Shown here piece after piece: positions 1-10,700 of a stretch of 64,000 bases of DNA (position 1 is its first letter; each line of letters starts with the position of its first letter). The stretch is taken from contig NZ_CP134196.1 in the NCBI RefSeq assembly GCF_031585635.1, positions 2,885,898 through 2,949,897 on the forward strand, read 5' to 3'. This stretch comes from Paraburkholderia sp. FT54 (GTDB taxonomy: Bacteria; Pseudomonadota; Gammaproteobacteria; Burkholderiales; Burkholderiaceae). Made by a program: the position numbers and the translations under genes. Under the pieces are notes generated by a model. That model searched no databases. It saw nothing but the letters and a program-made list of their open reading frames with translations, and was not told where the DNA came from.

Positions 1-464
1 TCGCGATGCGGCAGGCCCTTCATCGCCGCGAGGAGCGCGTTCTTGCACGCGCGGTAGTTGTTCTCGAAGACGGCGTCGAGGTCGTCGGTGGACGGATTGA
101 TCCAGTTCGCCGACACCACCACCCAATCGTTTTCCGCTTCGGGCGGCAGCGTGCCGTTCTCCAACGACTCGGCCACCGCCTTCGCTATGCCGGCTTGCGA
201 GGCGCCCCACGTTGCGTTGCCGTGGAAGTCGCTGCCAATCGGCGCCTTGTTCACGTAGAGCGTGAGCGGCTTGGTCGGCACGCCCGGACGCGCGATGACG
301 ACGAACGGCGCGTGGCCCGCCGAAGGCGTCGCCAATGCGGTGGCGAAAGCCTGCCCTGCCGGACCGTTGCGCGGGCCGACCAGTACGTTGATGTGCGCGA
401 GATTGACGCCGGGGCCTTCGAATCCTTCGCCGATAAAGAGTTGTTTGTCCGTCGATGCGCTCAT
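1..464 (-). CDS. fae: Formaldehyde-activating enzyme (Fae), 3' end cut by window edge
   Basis: Reading the minus strand from ATG at 464 gives 154 codons that run off the window; perhaps 15-20 C-terminal residues are missing. The protein has the Fae pattern: GEGFEGPGVNLAHINVLVGP near the N-terminus, NGPAGQAFATAL, the PTKPLTLYVNKAPI stretch, GASQAGIAKAVAESL and NNYRACKNALLAAMKG at the end. Fae condenses formaldehyde with tetrahydromethanopterin to methylene-H4MPT in the cytoplasm, the entry step of C1 oxidation and formaldehyde detoxification. The family identity is clear; the adjoining C1 genes, if any, lie outside the window. The 600 bases upstream hold dispersed repeats instead of another gene. 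Confidence 0.9.
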   Translation of the reverse strand, partial: MSASTDKQLFIGEGFEGPGVNLAHINVLVGPRNGPAGQAFATALATPSAGHAPFVVIARPGVPTKPLTLYVNKAPIGSDFHGNATWGASQAGIAKAVAESLENGTLPPEAENDWVVVSANWINPSTDDLDAVFENNYRACKNALLAAMKGLPHR

Positions 465-609
465 GGTCTTTCCGTCGAGGTTGAGTGGATAGCCGATTGT
501 GACGTTCGGTATCCGCGACCATGTATCGATGAGTTTTGATCCGGGGTATGAGTGCAACTCAACTCCGGGTTAGTCCGTAGCGCGTTGGCCTGCGCGTGTC
601 GGGAAACGC

Positions 610-981
610 AAAGGTGAGGGTTTTCGGGACTCTCGCCGGCGCACCCTTGAATCGCAGCAAAAGGTGAGCGTGTCGTCTTTCGGTCGCACACCTGCACAGA
701 GAAAGTCTGCAGCGCGTCGAACGCGACGGCCGCAACTGAAAGAGACTCGAGTGACGGCCGCAGCGATTCTTCGCAGAGCCTGGGAACGCCACGCCAGCAA
801 AGGCTGGCGCGGGTTTCAAAGGAGGGAGGTCTGTGACGGAGGCTTGCGGCGGCAAGCTTGCCGCAAGGTGCGTGATTCAATAAAACCAGGCTTATCGAAG
901 CAACTCAGCCCGACGCGCGTCGCACAGCCGAGCCCACGACTTACGCGCCAGGTTCACGCGAAAGGTGAGCGTTTTCGGGAC
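610..981 (-). repeat. Dispersed 21-nt repeat, cluster A (3 copies)
   Basis: Three copies of a 21-nt element that on the minus strand reads TCCCGAAAAC, one variable base, then CTCACCTTT: 610-630, 660-683 (with a short internal insertion) and 961-981. The same element recurs at 27.6, 53.9-54.8 and 63.2-63.7 kb. The whole gap 465-1077 between fae and the H-NS-like gene otherwise shows no convincing gene; open frames here are all short and arginine-rich as expected of chance frames in GC-rich DNA. Confidence 0.8.
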
Positions 982-1077
982 CTGCTTGACGGTGCGTAAA
1001 AAACCGCAGGCGACATCACTTTAGACATTTAGACAATCCGGCGCACAACGCGCGGACACCTCACGCACTCACGCGGC

Positions 1078-1368
1078 TCAACCTTCGATCAGAAAGCGCT
1101 CGCGATTCTTTCCCGCGAGCCAGGCGGGCGAGCGGCCGCGGCCGCTCCAGGTCTCGCCGGTTTTCGGGTTGCGATATTTGGCGACCGGGACCGTTTTGCG
1201 GCCCACGGTGCGCTTGCTCGTAAATCCCAGTTCTTCAGCAGTCAGGTCGTATTCGGCCACCTTCTGCTTGATCTCGGCGATCGCCTGCGCAATTTCCTTC
1301 TCGCGGGCGGCCGCGACTTCCTTGTGGAGTTTTTCGAGCTGGGCAGTCAACTGCTTGTACGAGGCCAT
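1078..1368 (-). CDS. H-NS family DNA-binding protein
   Basis: 96-residue nucleoid-associated protein. Residues 1-50 form a charged heptad-like helix (LTAQLEKLHKEVAAAREKEI) typical of the H-NS oligomerisation domain. The C-terminal half carries the H-NS core, KYRNPKTGETWSGRGRSPAWL, whose GRGRSP loop binds the minor groove of AT-rich DNA. I start it at 1368 because a good Shine-Dalgarno (GGAGCACC) sits just before that ATG and the length fits the beta-proteobacterial short H-NS/MvaT-like paralogues; a frame extension upstream to 1506 has no homologous look. Such paralogues usually silence horizontally acquired AT-rich DNA. It lies downstream of the esterase gene on the same strand with a 138-base gap. 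Confidence 0.88.
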   Translation of the reverse strand: MASYKQLTAQLEKLHKEVAAAREKEIAQAIAEIKQKVAEYDLTAEELGFTSKRTVGRKTVPVAKYRNPKTGETWSGRGRSPAWLAGKNRERFLIEG

Positions 1369-1506
1369 GACGGGTGCTCCGATCATTTTGACGAGAACTG
1401 AAGTGCGGACACTATCAGACGAATAAATTGCCGGATAGAGAGGCCCGACACCGCGAGCGGGTAACGCGCTTAAAAGACGCCGGCTCGGACGCCGCGACCG
1501 GTTCAC

Positions 1507-2706
1507 TCAATCGTCAATTGCATCGTACACGCGACGTTCGAAGTCCACTGCCATTGAGAACGGTTCGATGGAGCGCCTTTGAATCAGCATCAGACCGATC
1601 AGGTCTTCCACCGGATCGGCGAACCAGCTCGTGCCGTACGCGCCCGGCCAGCCGAACGAGCCCATCGAGCGATAGCCGAGCGACAGTTGCTGCGCCGGAT
1701 CGTCGACGACGGACAAGCCGAGGCCGAACCCCTGGCCTGCCCACAGCACATGACCGAAGGCCGGCACACGACGTTGGTCGCGCGTCAGGAAATTGGAGCG
1801 CATCAGATCGACTGAGCGATGCGACAGCAGACGCGTCGTGCCGACCCGTCCGCGGCCGAGCAGCAGTTGCGCGAATTGCAGATAGTCTTGCGCTGTCGAA
1901 ACCAGGCCGCCGCCGCCGCTCTGGAATCGGTTCGGATTCGCCCACCGGCTCGATGACGGGTGATCCTCGACCACGCGCCGCCGCGTACCCTGTTCGACGC
2001 CATAAGCCGTGGCCAGGCGGGCAAGTTGCGCGTCAGGCACCCAGAAAGCGGTATCGCGCATGCCGAGGGGCTCGAAAATCCGCGTCCGGAAAAACTCGCC
2101 GAGCGGCATGCCGCTGACGCGTTCGATCAGCACGCCGAGCACGTCGGTCGCGATGCCGTAGTGCCAGCGTGAGCCTGGCTGAAACATCAGCGGCAAACCC
2201 GCAATGCGGGCGAGCCAGGCGTCGCCATCCATGCGCGCTTCGAAACCGTTGAAAGCGGCTGCATAAGCCTCGGCCAGCGGCCCGGTCGCGGTGAAGTGAT
2301 ACGCGAAGCCGGCGCGGTGCGTCAGCAGATCCAGTACGGTGAGCGACGCTCTGGCGGGGTCGGTTTCGTCGAGCGGGCCGGTGGGATCGCGCAGCACGCG
2401 CGGCGCGGACAGTTCCGGCAACCAGAGGGAAATTGGCGTGTCGAGGGCGAGCCGATCCTCTTCGATCAGCATCAGGATCGCGGCGCTGGTCACCGGCTTC
2501 GTCATGGAGGCAATGCGGAACAGCGTGTCGCGCTCCATCGGCAACTGCGCCGCTTCATCGCGCAAGCCGAGCGGCTCGAAATAGCCGATCTCGCCGCGCC
2601 GCCATACCATCGACACCACGCCCGCCACATCGCCGCGTTCCACATAGCCTTGCATGCCGTTGGTCAGCGCCGTCAGCCGAGACGCGGAAAATCCTGCTGG
2701 TTGCAT
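1507..2706 (-). CDS. Serine beta-lactamase-like family VIII esterase
   Basis: 399 residues of the penicillin-binding protein/class C beta-lactamase fold. The nucleophile motif SMTK is at 67-70 in LFRIASMTKPVTSA; Tyr183 in HYGIATDVLGVLIERV matches the second catalytic motif, and GWPGAYGTSWFADP near the C-terminus resembles the WGG-type third motif of EstB-like carboxylesterases. No signal peptide is visible, so it is probably a cytoplasmic hydrolase acting on short-chain esters instead of a secreted beta-lactamase. It stands alone on the minus strand, with the H-NS-like gene downstream. The substrate cannot be told from sequence. Confidence 0.85.
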   Translation of the reverse strand: MQPAGFSASRLTALTNGMQGYVERGDVAGVVSMVWRRGEIGYFEPLGLRDEAAQLPMERDTLFRIASMTKPVTSAAILMLIEEDRLALDTPISLWLPELSAPRVLRDPTGPLDETDPARASLTVLDLLTHRAGFAYHFTATGPLAEAYAAAFNGFEARMDGDAWLARIAGLPLMFQPGSRWHYGIATDVLGVLIERVSGMPLGEFFRTRIFEPLGMRDTAFWVPDAQLARLATAYGVEQGTRRRVVEDHPSSSRWANPNRFQSGGGGLVSTAQDYLQFAQLLLGRGRVGTTRLLSHRSVDLMRSNFLTRDQRRVPAFGHVLWAGQGFGLGLSVVDDPAQQLSLGYRSMGSFGWPGAYGTSWFADPVEDLIGLMLIQRRSIEPFSMAVDFERRVYDAIDD

Positions 2707-2950
2707 GTTTGTCCTGAGTCAGTGGATGGGGACGGCGGCCCGCTGGCCCATGCCTCGCGAGCGCGTTCCATCCGCCGTCGGTGGACGAAATGCGCCTGCG
2801 CGCCGCAAGCGTGTTCGCTGCAGATGACGTGGCTTGCGTCAAGACAAGGCGCTACAGCCGGCCGCCGGCGTGGCCGTTACGTTCCCTTATTTTTGCAGAA
2901 AACGTGCGCCGATCGAAGCGTACGTCACAGCCTTCCACCGCGGCGGGCGT

Positions 2951-3154
2951 TCAGGCTTTCTGCCGCTGCTCCAGCGCCGAGAGTGCGGCATTGAGCCGTT
3001 TGACGCGGCTCGCCTGGGCTGGCACCAGGACGGCGCCGGAAACGGAGTCGATGCGATTTCGCCAATAGGACAGCGGGATGCGGTCTTCAGCGGAAATATG
3101 CGAGATTACGTGTTCAAGATGCTCGATATCTTTTTCGAGTTGGTGATGATTCAT
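2951..3154 (-). CDS. Small conserved-looking protein, 67 aa
   Basis: A 67-residue, highly charged and probably helical protein beginning MNHHQLEKDIEHLEHVISH. I place the start at 3154 because GGGGAAAG precedes that ATG at proper spacing; the open frame extends to 3220 but the added residues look random. No domain is recognised. The regular leucine and glutamate spacing in the first 20 residues suggests a short coiled coil. No neighbour gives a functional clue. Confidence 0.6.
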   Translation of the reverse strand: MNHHQLEKDIEHLEHVISHISAEDRIPLSYWRNRIDSVSGAVLVPAQASRVKRLNAALSALEQRQKA

Positions 3155-3670
3155 TGCTTTCCCCGGATTACTCGTTGAACTATTTTCAATGCGTAAATCG
3201 AAGCATGAAGCGTGCCGCAATTACTCCCGGTTTGTCTAAACGGAAAATCCTTCCTGCCACCTTTTAATCTCGACGACTGAACCGGCAAAACCTGCTTGCT
3301 GCCTGAATCTTGAGTCACTGACAAGAGAATACGGCGCCTGAACTTCGCGGTCCGTTAGGTGCCGCACTGACTTGGCAAAACGGCGGAAATCGCGGCGTTT
3401 TAATTATGGCCGGCGACAAGAAAGATAATATGAAGCGCAGCATTAATATCCATTGCGCATGATAGACGTGGACAGAACCGGCATTAGACGCAGGTCTTTA
3501 TGACGGCCATACGCTTGTCGTGACGAGCTTGACGTGCCGCGCGAACCAAATTGACTGACGCGGATGAATTCGATGTGGCGATCGAGACGCCCGCCCTCGT
3601 TATCGAGAGGCGGGCAGAAGGAAGGGTGTTTGACGCGTATGAGTCGCGCCGGCCCTGTGCCGGCGGCCCG
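3155..3670. other. Gene-poor, less GC-rich gap
   Basis: 516 bases between two minus-strand small genes. Parts, especially 3380-3470, are visibly less GC-rich than the surroundings. I see no open frame with codon usage or residue composition like a real gene, no tRNA and no convincing terminator. It presumably holds the promoter of the 67-aa protein. Confidence 0.4.
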
Positions 3671-3931
3671 TTATTTTGCCCGGCAGGCGTAAATCAGGTT
3701 GAGTGTGCCGTTCTCAGTCGACTGCCGCACGACGTCGAATGCGCCGCCGCAACCTGCGCTGGCCTGCTGCGAGCAGGAGTCGGAACCGGCGGGGCACTGA
3801 ACCAGCGTGGTCGCGCGGCCATCCGACAGAAACAGCGGCGCGCTGCTGCTGCAAGCGCTTAGCGCGACCATAGCGCCGGCCGCCAGCGTGGCGCCGGCCC
3901 GGCGCGCAAAAAAGGAGAGATTGCGTTTCAT
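3671..3931 (-). CDS. Small predicted lipoprotein, 86 aa
   Basis: Begins MKRNLSFFARRAGATLAAGA followed by the lipobox LSAC with the lipidation cysteine at 27, so a signal-peptidase II substrate anchored in a membrane. The mature part is short (about 60 residues) with three further cysteines (CPAGSDSC, GCGG, YAC) that could form disulfides in the periplasm. No domain recognised. It is transcribed separately from the sigma54 regulator gene that ends downstream of nothing but this gene's promoter region. Confidence 0.7.
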   Translation of the reverse strand: MKRNLSFFARRAGATLAAGAMVALSACSSSAPLFLSDGRATTLVQCPAGSDSCSQQASAGCGGAFDVVRQSTENGTLNLIYACRAK

Positions 3932-4018
3932 TTGAAACCCCGATCACGTCTTGTTTTTCGATCTCGCGATTGTGCCACGCGGCAATTACGCTGCGTCAAT
4001 CGCTATCGTCGAACGTGG

Positions 4019-5497
<1,479 letters not shown>

Positions 5498-5531
5498 GCT
5501 GTCGCTGTCTCCGGCTATCGTTTTATTATGC

Positions 5532-5650
5532 TTGTCTCATTTCGTAGACAAGCTTATCTCATCGACGAGATCGCCAGCAAGCTTACGGCATAAGGGTTTA
5601 ACCTCGGTTTGGCCTAACTCCAGCCAATTTGCGTCCCATTTTTGAGACGT
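5532..5650. promoter_or_regulatory. Three inverted repeats, probable upstream activator sites
   Basis: Three dyads with the half-site GTCTCA/TGAGAC or close variants: 5532-5551 (TGTCT, 8-base centre, AGACA), 5556-5571 (ATCTC, ATCGAC, GAGAT) and 5631-5650 (CGTCCCA to TGAGACG). They lie 75-190 bases upstream of the -24/-12 promoter at 5724, the usual range for activator sites of sigma54 promoters, and immediately before the divergent activator gene. The first two are nearly contiguous, suggesting cooperative binding. Confidence 0.65.
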
Positions 5651-5723
5651 TTGGGTACAATCGGCCGCGCCGCGTTTCGAACTTCGGCCTGCGAAATCAA
5701 GCAGCGGGCCGTTTCCGCATGCG

Positions 5724-5739
5724 TGGCACGGAACCTGCA
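5724..5739 (+). promoter_or_regulatory. Sigma54 (-24/-12) promoter
   Basis: TGGCACG, four bases, CTGCA: the -24 element is perfect and the -12 element keeps the invariant GC at the right spacing (consensus TGGCACG-N4-TTGCA). Transcription would start near 5750, about 58 bases before the permease ATG at 5809. Confidence 0.8.
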
Positions 5740-5808
5740 ATTGCCGGCGCCGTGCCGTCGCGCCCTCGCGACGGCGACCATGTAGAACAACCAAGCTTTG
5801 GAGACTCA

Positions 5809-7209
5809 ATGTCCTTTGTTATCGTCCTCGCCGCGCTGGCGTTTCTGATGTTTGCGGCCTATCGCGGCTACAGCGTCATTCTATTTGCGCCGATCGCGGC
5901 GCTCGGCGCCGTTCTGTTGACCGACCCGGCCGCCGTCGCACCGGTGTTCACCGGCATCTTCATGGAGAAGATGGTCGGTTTCGTGAAGCTCTACTTCCCG
6001 GTGTTCCTGTTGGGCGCCGTGTTCGGTAAGGTCATCGAACTGTCGGGCTTCTCGGAGTCGATCGTGGCCGCCGCGATCCGCTATATTGGCCGCTCGCGCG
6101 CCAATGCGGTGATCGTTGCGGTGTGCGCGCTGCTCACCTACGGCGGCGTCTCGCTGTTCGTGGTGGTGTTCGCGGTCTATCCGTTCGCCGCCGAGCTGTA
6201 CCGCCAGAGCAATATTCCGAAGCGCCTGATGCCCGGCGCGATCGCGCTCGGCGCGTTTTCGTTCACCATGGATTCGCTGCCCGGCACGCCGCAGATCCAG
6301 AACATCATCCCGACCACCTTCTTCAAGACGACCTCGTGGGCCGCGCCCGCACTCGGCGTGATCGGTTCGCTGTTCATCATCGTGGTCGGCCTGACCTACC
6401 TGGAATGGCGCCGCCGCTCGGCGATGGCGACCGGCGAAGGTTACGGCACGGAACTCGTCAACGAGCCGGAGCGCGTGGAGTCGAAGCAACTGCCGCATCC
6501 GCTGCTGGCGGTTGCGCCGCTGGTTCTGGTCGGCGTCGCGAACTTCCTGCTGACCCGCTGGATTCCGAACTGGTACGGCGCGACGTACACCGTGGCGCCG
6601 GACATCCTGCCGGGCATCCACGCACCGGTCACGACCACGATCAAGGCCGTGGTCGCCATCTGGGCCGTGGAAGGCGCCCTGCTGCTCGGTATCGTCATGG
6701 TCGTCGTGACGGCGTTCAACCGTGTGCGCGAGCGCTTCGCGATCGGCACCAAGGCGGCGGTGGGGGGCGCGCTGCTGGCTTCGCTGAATACGGCGTCGGA
6801 ATACGGTTTTGGCGGTGTGATCGCAGCGCTGCCGGGCTTTCTGGTGGTCAGCGACGCATTGAAGAGCATTCCCAATCCGCTCGTCAATGCAGCCGTGTCG
6901 GTGAGTTCGCTGGCCGGTATCACGGGTTCGGCGTCGGGCGGCATGAGCATTGCGCTCGCGGCCATGTCCGACACGTTCATCAAGGGCGCGGAAGCGGCGC
7001 ATATTCCGATGGAAGTGCTGCACCGGGTTGTCGCCATGGCGAGCGGCGGTATGGACACGCTGCCGCACAACGGCGCGGTGATCACGCTGCTGGCGGTCAC
7101 GGGCTTGACGCATCGCCAGTCGTATCGCGATATTTTCGCGGTGACTGTCATCAAGACGATGGCGGTTTTCTTTGTGATCGCGGTCTATTACGCGACTGGT
7201 TTGGTCTGA
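5809..7209 (+). CDS. GntP-family organic acid:H+ symporter
   Basis: 466 residues, hydrophobic throughout with about 12-14 membrane segments and the GntP features GGVSLFVVVFAVYPFA, FTMDSLPGTPQIQNIIPTTF and MASGGMDTLPHNGAVITLL. Family members import gluconate, 3-hydroxybutyrate or related hydroxyacids with protons across the inner membrane. The start is the ATG at 5809 preceded by TTGGAG; the frame is open further upstream but contains the sigma54 promoter. Control by the adjacent PAS-AAA+ activator resembles hydroxybutyrate permease loci in other proteobacteria, so a beta-hydroxyacid is my best guess for substrate; gluconate is less likely because no gluconate kinase is nearby. Confidence 0.88.
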   Translation: MSFVIVLAALAFLMFAAYRGYSVILFAPIAALGAVLLTDPAAVAPVFTGIFMEKMVGFVKLYFPVFLLGAVFGKVIELSGFSESIVAAAIRYIGRSRANAVIVAVCALLTYGGVSLFVVVFAVYPFAAELYRQSNIPKRLMPGAIALGAFSFTMDSLPGTPQIQNIIPTTFFKTTSWAAPALGVIGSLFIIVVGLTYLEWRRRSAMATGEGYGTELVNEPERVESKQLPHPLLAVAPLVLVGVANFLLTRWIPNWYGATYTVAPDILPGIHAPVTTTIKAVVAIWAVEGALLLGIVMVVVTAFNRVRERFAIGTKAAVGGALLASLNTASEYGFGGVIAALPGFLVVSDALKSIPNPLVNAAVSVSSLAGITGSASGGMSIALAAMSDTFIKGAEAAHIPMEVLHRVVAMASGGMDTLPHNGAVITLLAVTGLTHRQSYRDIFAVTVIKTMAVFFVIAVYYATGLV

Positions 7210-7228
7210 TCGGACGGGAACTGGGCAC

Positions 7229-7260
7229 GATGCCGGCAACGCGCCGGCATCCTGACTTTT
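7229..7260 (+). terminator. Hairpin after the permease gene
   Basis: GATGCCGG (7229-7236) pairs perfectly with CCGGCATC (7244-7251) around a 7-base loop, followed by a weak T-run. It lies between the permease stop and the RidA gene and may end or attenuate the sigma54 transcript. Confidence 0.5.
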
Positions 7261-7311
7261 GATCGGTTACCTTGTCATCCCGACATCCGATCTTGCCCAG
7301 CACACCCTGCC

Positions 7312-7713
7312 ATGAGTTCAGCACCTTCTTTCTGGATGATTCCCTCAGCACCCACGCCGGTCGGCCCGTTCTCGCATGCTGCCGAGGCCGACGGCTGGGT
7401 CTTCCTGACCGGCCAGATGCCGACCTCTCCCACCGACGACAGCGCGCCACTCCCCGAAGGGGTGGTCGCCCAAACCAAACGCGTGATGGACAATCTCGTG
7501 CTGGTTCTCCAGGGGCTGGGCCTCGGCCTGTCAAACGTGGTGGCCGTACGGATCTTCCTGACCGAGTTCAAGCGCGATTACGCGCCGATGAACGAGATCT
7601 ACCGCGCCTATTTCCCCGCCGATGCGCTGCCCGCGCGAACCTGCATCGGCGTCACCGCGTTGGCGCGCGACGCGCTGGTCGAGATCGACTTCATTGTCAA
7701 ACGGCCGGGCTGA
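7312..7713 (+). CDS. RidA/YjgF-family enamine/imine deaminase
   Basis: 133 residues with the RidA fold pattern: APTPVGPFSHAAEADGWVFLTGQMP near the start, TKRVMDNLVLVLQGLGLGLSNVV in the middle and the substrate-binding Arg109 in ALPARTCIGVTALARDALVEID. RidA trimers hydrolyse reactive enamines/imines released by PLP enzymes; divergent members act in catabolic pathways. It follows the permease by 102 bases with a hairpin between, so it may or may not be co-transcribed. It converges with the hybrid sensor kinase gene, whose end lies 25 bases beyond. Confidence 0.88.
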   Translation: MSSAPSFWMIPSAPTPVGPFSHAAEADGWVFLTGQMPTSPTDDSAPLPEGVVAQTKRVMDNLVLVLQGLGLGLSNVVAVRIFLTEFKRDYAPMNEIYRAYFPADALPARTCIGVTALARDALVEIDFIVKRPG

Positions 7714-7738
7714 GGCGGCAAAGCGGCACGGCGGCTAA

Positions 7739-10700
7739 TCAATGCGCCGACGCCTCGTCGAGTCCGTAGTGATCGCATAAGGCTTCGTGCAGCGAAATCG
7801 CGAGTTCGTCCATCTCGGTGGTCCAGCGTTCGCTTTCGTTGCATAGCCGTTGCAATCGCCGGCATTGCTCGACGAACCGCGGCTCCTGCACCACGACGAA
7901 CGCGCCGCTCGCGCTATGCGCCCAGCCGGCCAATGCCTGCACGTCTTCCTCTTCGACGATCGCAAGCAGTCTCGGCAGATCTTTTTGCAAATGCTCCTTG
8001 AGCATCGCCGCGTAGCGTGCCTTGTCGTCCGCGCTGAGCGTGCTGCCCGCATTGGCAACGGGCGCCATGGGTTGGGCTGGCGCGGCTGTCCCGGCAGCCG
8101 CCTGCGCCGATGCCGGCGCCACCTCCAGCAACGCGGCTTGCAATTGGCTCAACGACGCTGGCTTGGCCACATAGCCGCTAAAGCCACGCTCGCGCCAGAT
8201 GTGCGCACTCTCATTCTCGGACACGGCGCTAAAGGCCAACACCCGCACGGCAGCATGCAACTCGCGCAGCGCGGCCAGCAGTGCGTAACCGTCCATCTCG
8301 GGCATATGAATGTCGGTCAGCACCACCTCGAAATCTGTTTGCTCGAACAGTTTCAGCGCGTGCTTGCCGTCGTGGGCGATGGTGGGCACGCACCCCAATT
8401 CGACCAGTTGTTCGGCGATCAAAGTCTGGATCAGGGGATTGTCTTCCGCGACCAGGACCGGGAGTCCACGCAACGTGGGATGAGCTCCCATCGAATCCGT
8501 TGCCGCGCTCGCGGAAACCGGCGCCGCAGCCGCGGACCCGCCCTCGTGCGCCAGTTCGACGGCAGACAGAATCGCAGTCCGGCTGAATTCACTCACTTCG
8601 AGCACACCGTCGCCGCGCGCCTCGGCACGATGCGGGCCGTCATGCGTGATCCACACGGCGCCGACCGGTTGCAGCGCACGCAACGTGGCAATCACCTCGA
8701 AATCGTATTCGCCGGAGACGACCAATACATCCGGGCGGTTCACGCGCAACCACGCCTGCGCGGCGGCAGACGAGAACACCAGGTGGGCCGCCCAGCCCGC
8801 GCGCTGAAGCCAGCGGTCCAGCAACTCGCCGCCTTCCGCTTCCATGAATAAGACGAGCACCGTCCCGCGCTGCTCGGGGACCGCTGCTGACACGCGCGGA
8901 TCGGCGGGGGGCTTCTCAAGAGGGATTGATACGCGAAATGCACTGCCGACGTTGGGTACACTTTCCGCGGAAATCTGGCCGCCCATCAACTCGCATAAGC
9001 GCGCACAGATCGCGAGGCCGAGACCCGTGCCGGCGTTGCCGCGCGAAGCCCCCTGTTCGCCCTGCGCGAACGGCTTGAAAAGCAGCGCCAGCGTTTCCTG
9101 GCTAATGCCTGCGCCCGAATCCGAGACTCGGCAGTTCAGTATCGCCCGGCCCGCTGAATCGTCTGTCACGTCGGCATATAACGTGATCCTGCCGATCGAG
9201 GTGAACTTGAATGCATTGCTCAGCAGGTTGTTGACGATCTGCCCTATGCGCATGCGATCGCCGATCAAGATCTGGTCGAGGGTCGGAGAAAAGAGGGCGT
9301 GGTAACTGATCGAGCGGTCACCGTGCATCGATGCATAGGAAAGGGCGATGTTTTCGAAATCGTCGATCAGGCGAAAGGGTTCCTTGACCAGCAACATCTC
9401 GCCTGCGTCGATCTTCGAAAAATCGAGAATGTCGTTGACCACGCGGCGCAGCGCGCCTGCCGCAAGGTCCAATGTCGCGAGCCGTTGCGAATGCGCCTCG
9501 AGACCTGGCGTACGGGCGAACAGTTCGAGATTGCCGAGCAGCGCGTTCAAAGGCGTGCGAATTTCGTGGCTCATTGCGGCGAAGAAATTCGTACGCGCAC
9601 GCATCAGCGCTTCCGATGTCTGCTGTGCGTGCCGCAGTTGTTGTTCAAGCATGGTCTGCGCGGTGACGTCGAGTATCGCGCAGAACAGCACATTCTCACT
9701 GGCGTAACGAGCGGGCGCATAGATGAATTGCAGAAACAGGGCCGGCGCGTCGCCGTCCCTCTCTGATGGCAACGCGGTTTGCGGGCCTGCTCGGTGCTCG
9801 GTTGCCGAGCGAGACAGAGACTGAGCCGGCGGCGTCTTCAGCGGCTGCGCGGGCGCGACGAACGCAGCCACCCCCGTGAACGCCGCGGCCGACGTCTGAT
9901 CCGGCGCCTGAGCCACGAACTCGCCCACGATATGCGGCGGGAGCCGACTACCATCGGCCTCGATATCGAGCAACTCAGTCGCAAGCGCGTTGGCCGTCAG
10001 GATCGAATAGTCGCTCTGCCGGACAATGCACAACCCGACGGGTGTCGCGCTGACGAGAATGTGGTTGAGGGTTTCGCTTTGCAGCGCGCGTGACGTTTCC
10101 GCAAACGAATTGCGTAAGAGTCGCAAGCCGAAATAGCGCGCCATCAGAGCGATAGCCAGCAGGAAGAGCGCCGTCAGGCAGCCAATCACCGCCAGTTGCC
10201 AGCCGAGTGCGACGGCCAGCGCGCTCCACGGTATGTAGCCGACCAGGAAGCCGACGCCTGGCCCCAATGGCTCGTAAAAAAATGCGCCCTCGCGGCCGTA
10301 ATGAAAGGCGTGGGTTGGCGTAGCTGCTACCGTCTGACGCAGCAGCCGGGCGATCGAGCCGTCGAGCGGCGCCGACAACACGGCAATGCGGCCGTCCGCC
10401 CTCATGAGCAGATTCACGCCCTCGCGGTCGGGTGGCGCGATACGCGACACGAGCGCGTCCACCGGAATGTTCATGCTGATCAGGGAGATCGGCGTGTCGC
10501 CGTCATAGTAGGCACTCACCGCGGAAATCACCGGACGGTTCTGCAGCGGATCACGGTACGGTCCCAGCCAGACGCGCTCGCCTTTGCTCGGCACGCGCTT
10601 GCCGGTTTGCGCCTCGAACTGGCGCTCGAGCGTCTCGCGCAGCACGTTGACGATCGTCGGTTGCGGCACAGGCGTAGCGGCCTGATCGGCCCTGCCGGTC

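Noticed and set aside
5881..7239. 452-codon minus-strand frame opposite the GntP permease
   Set aside because: Highly charged with no hydrophobic pattern; antisense of the permease codons.
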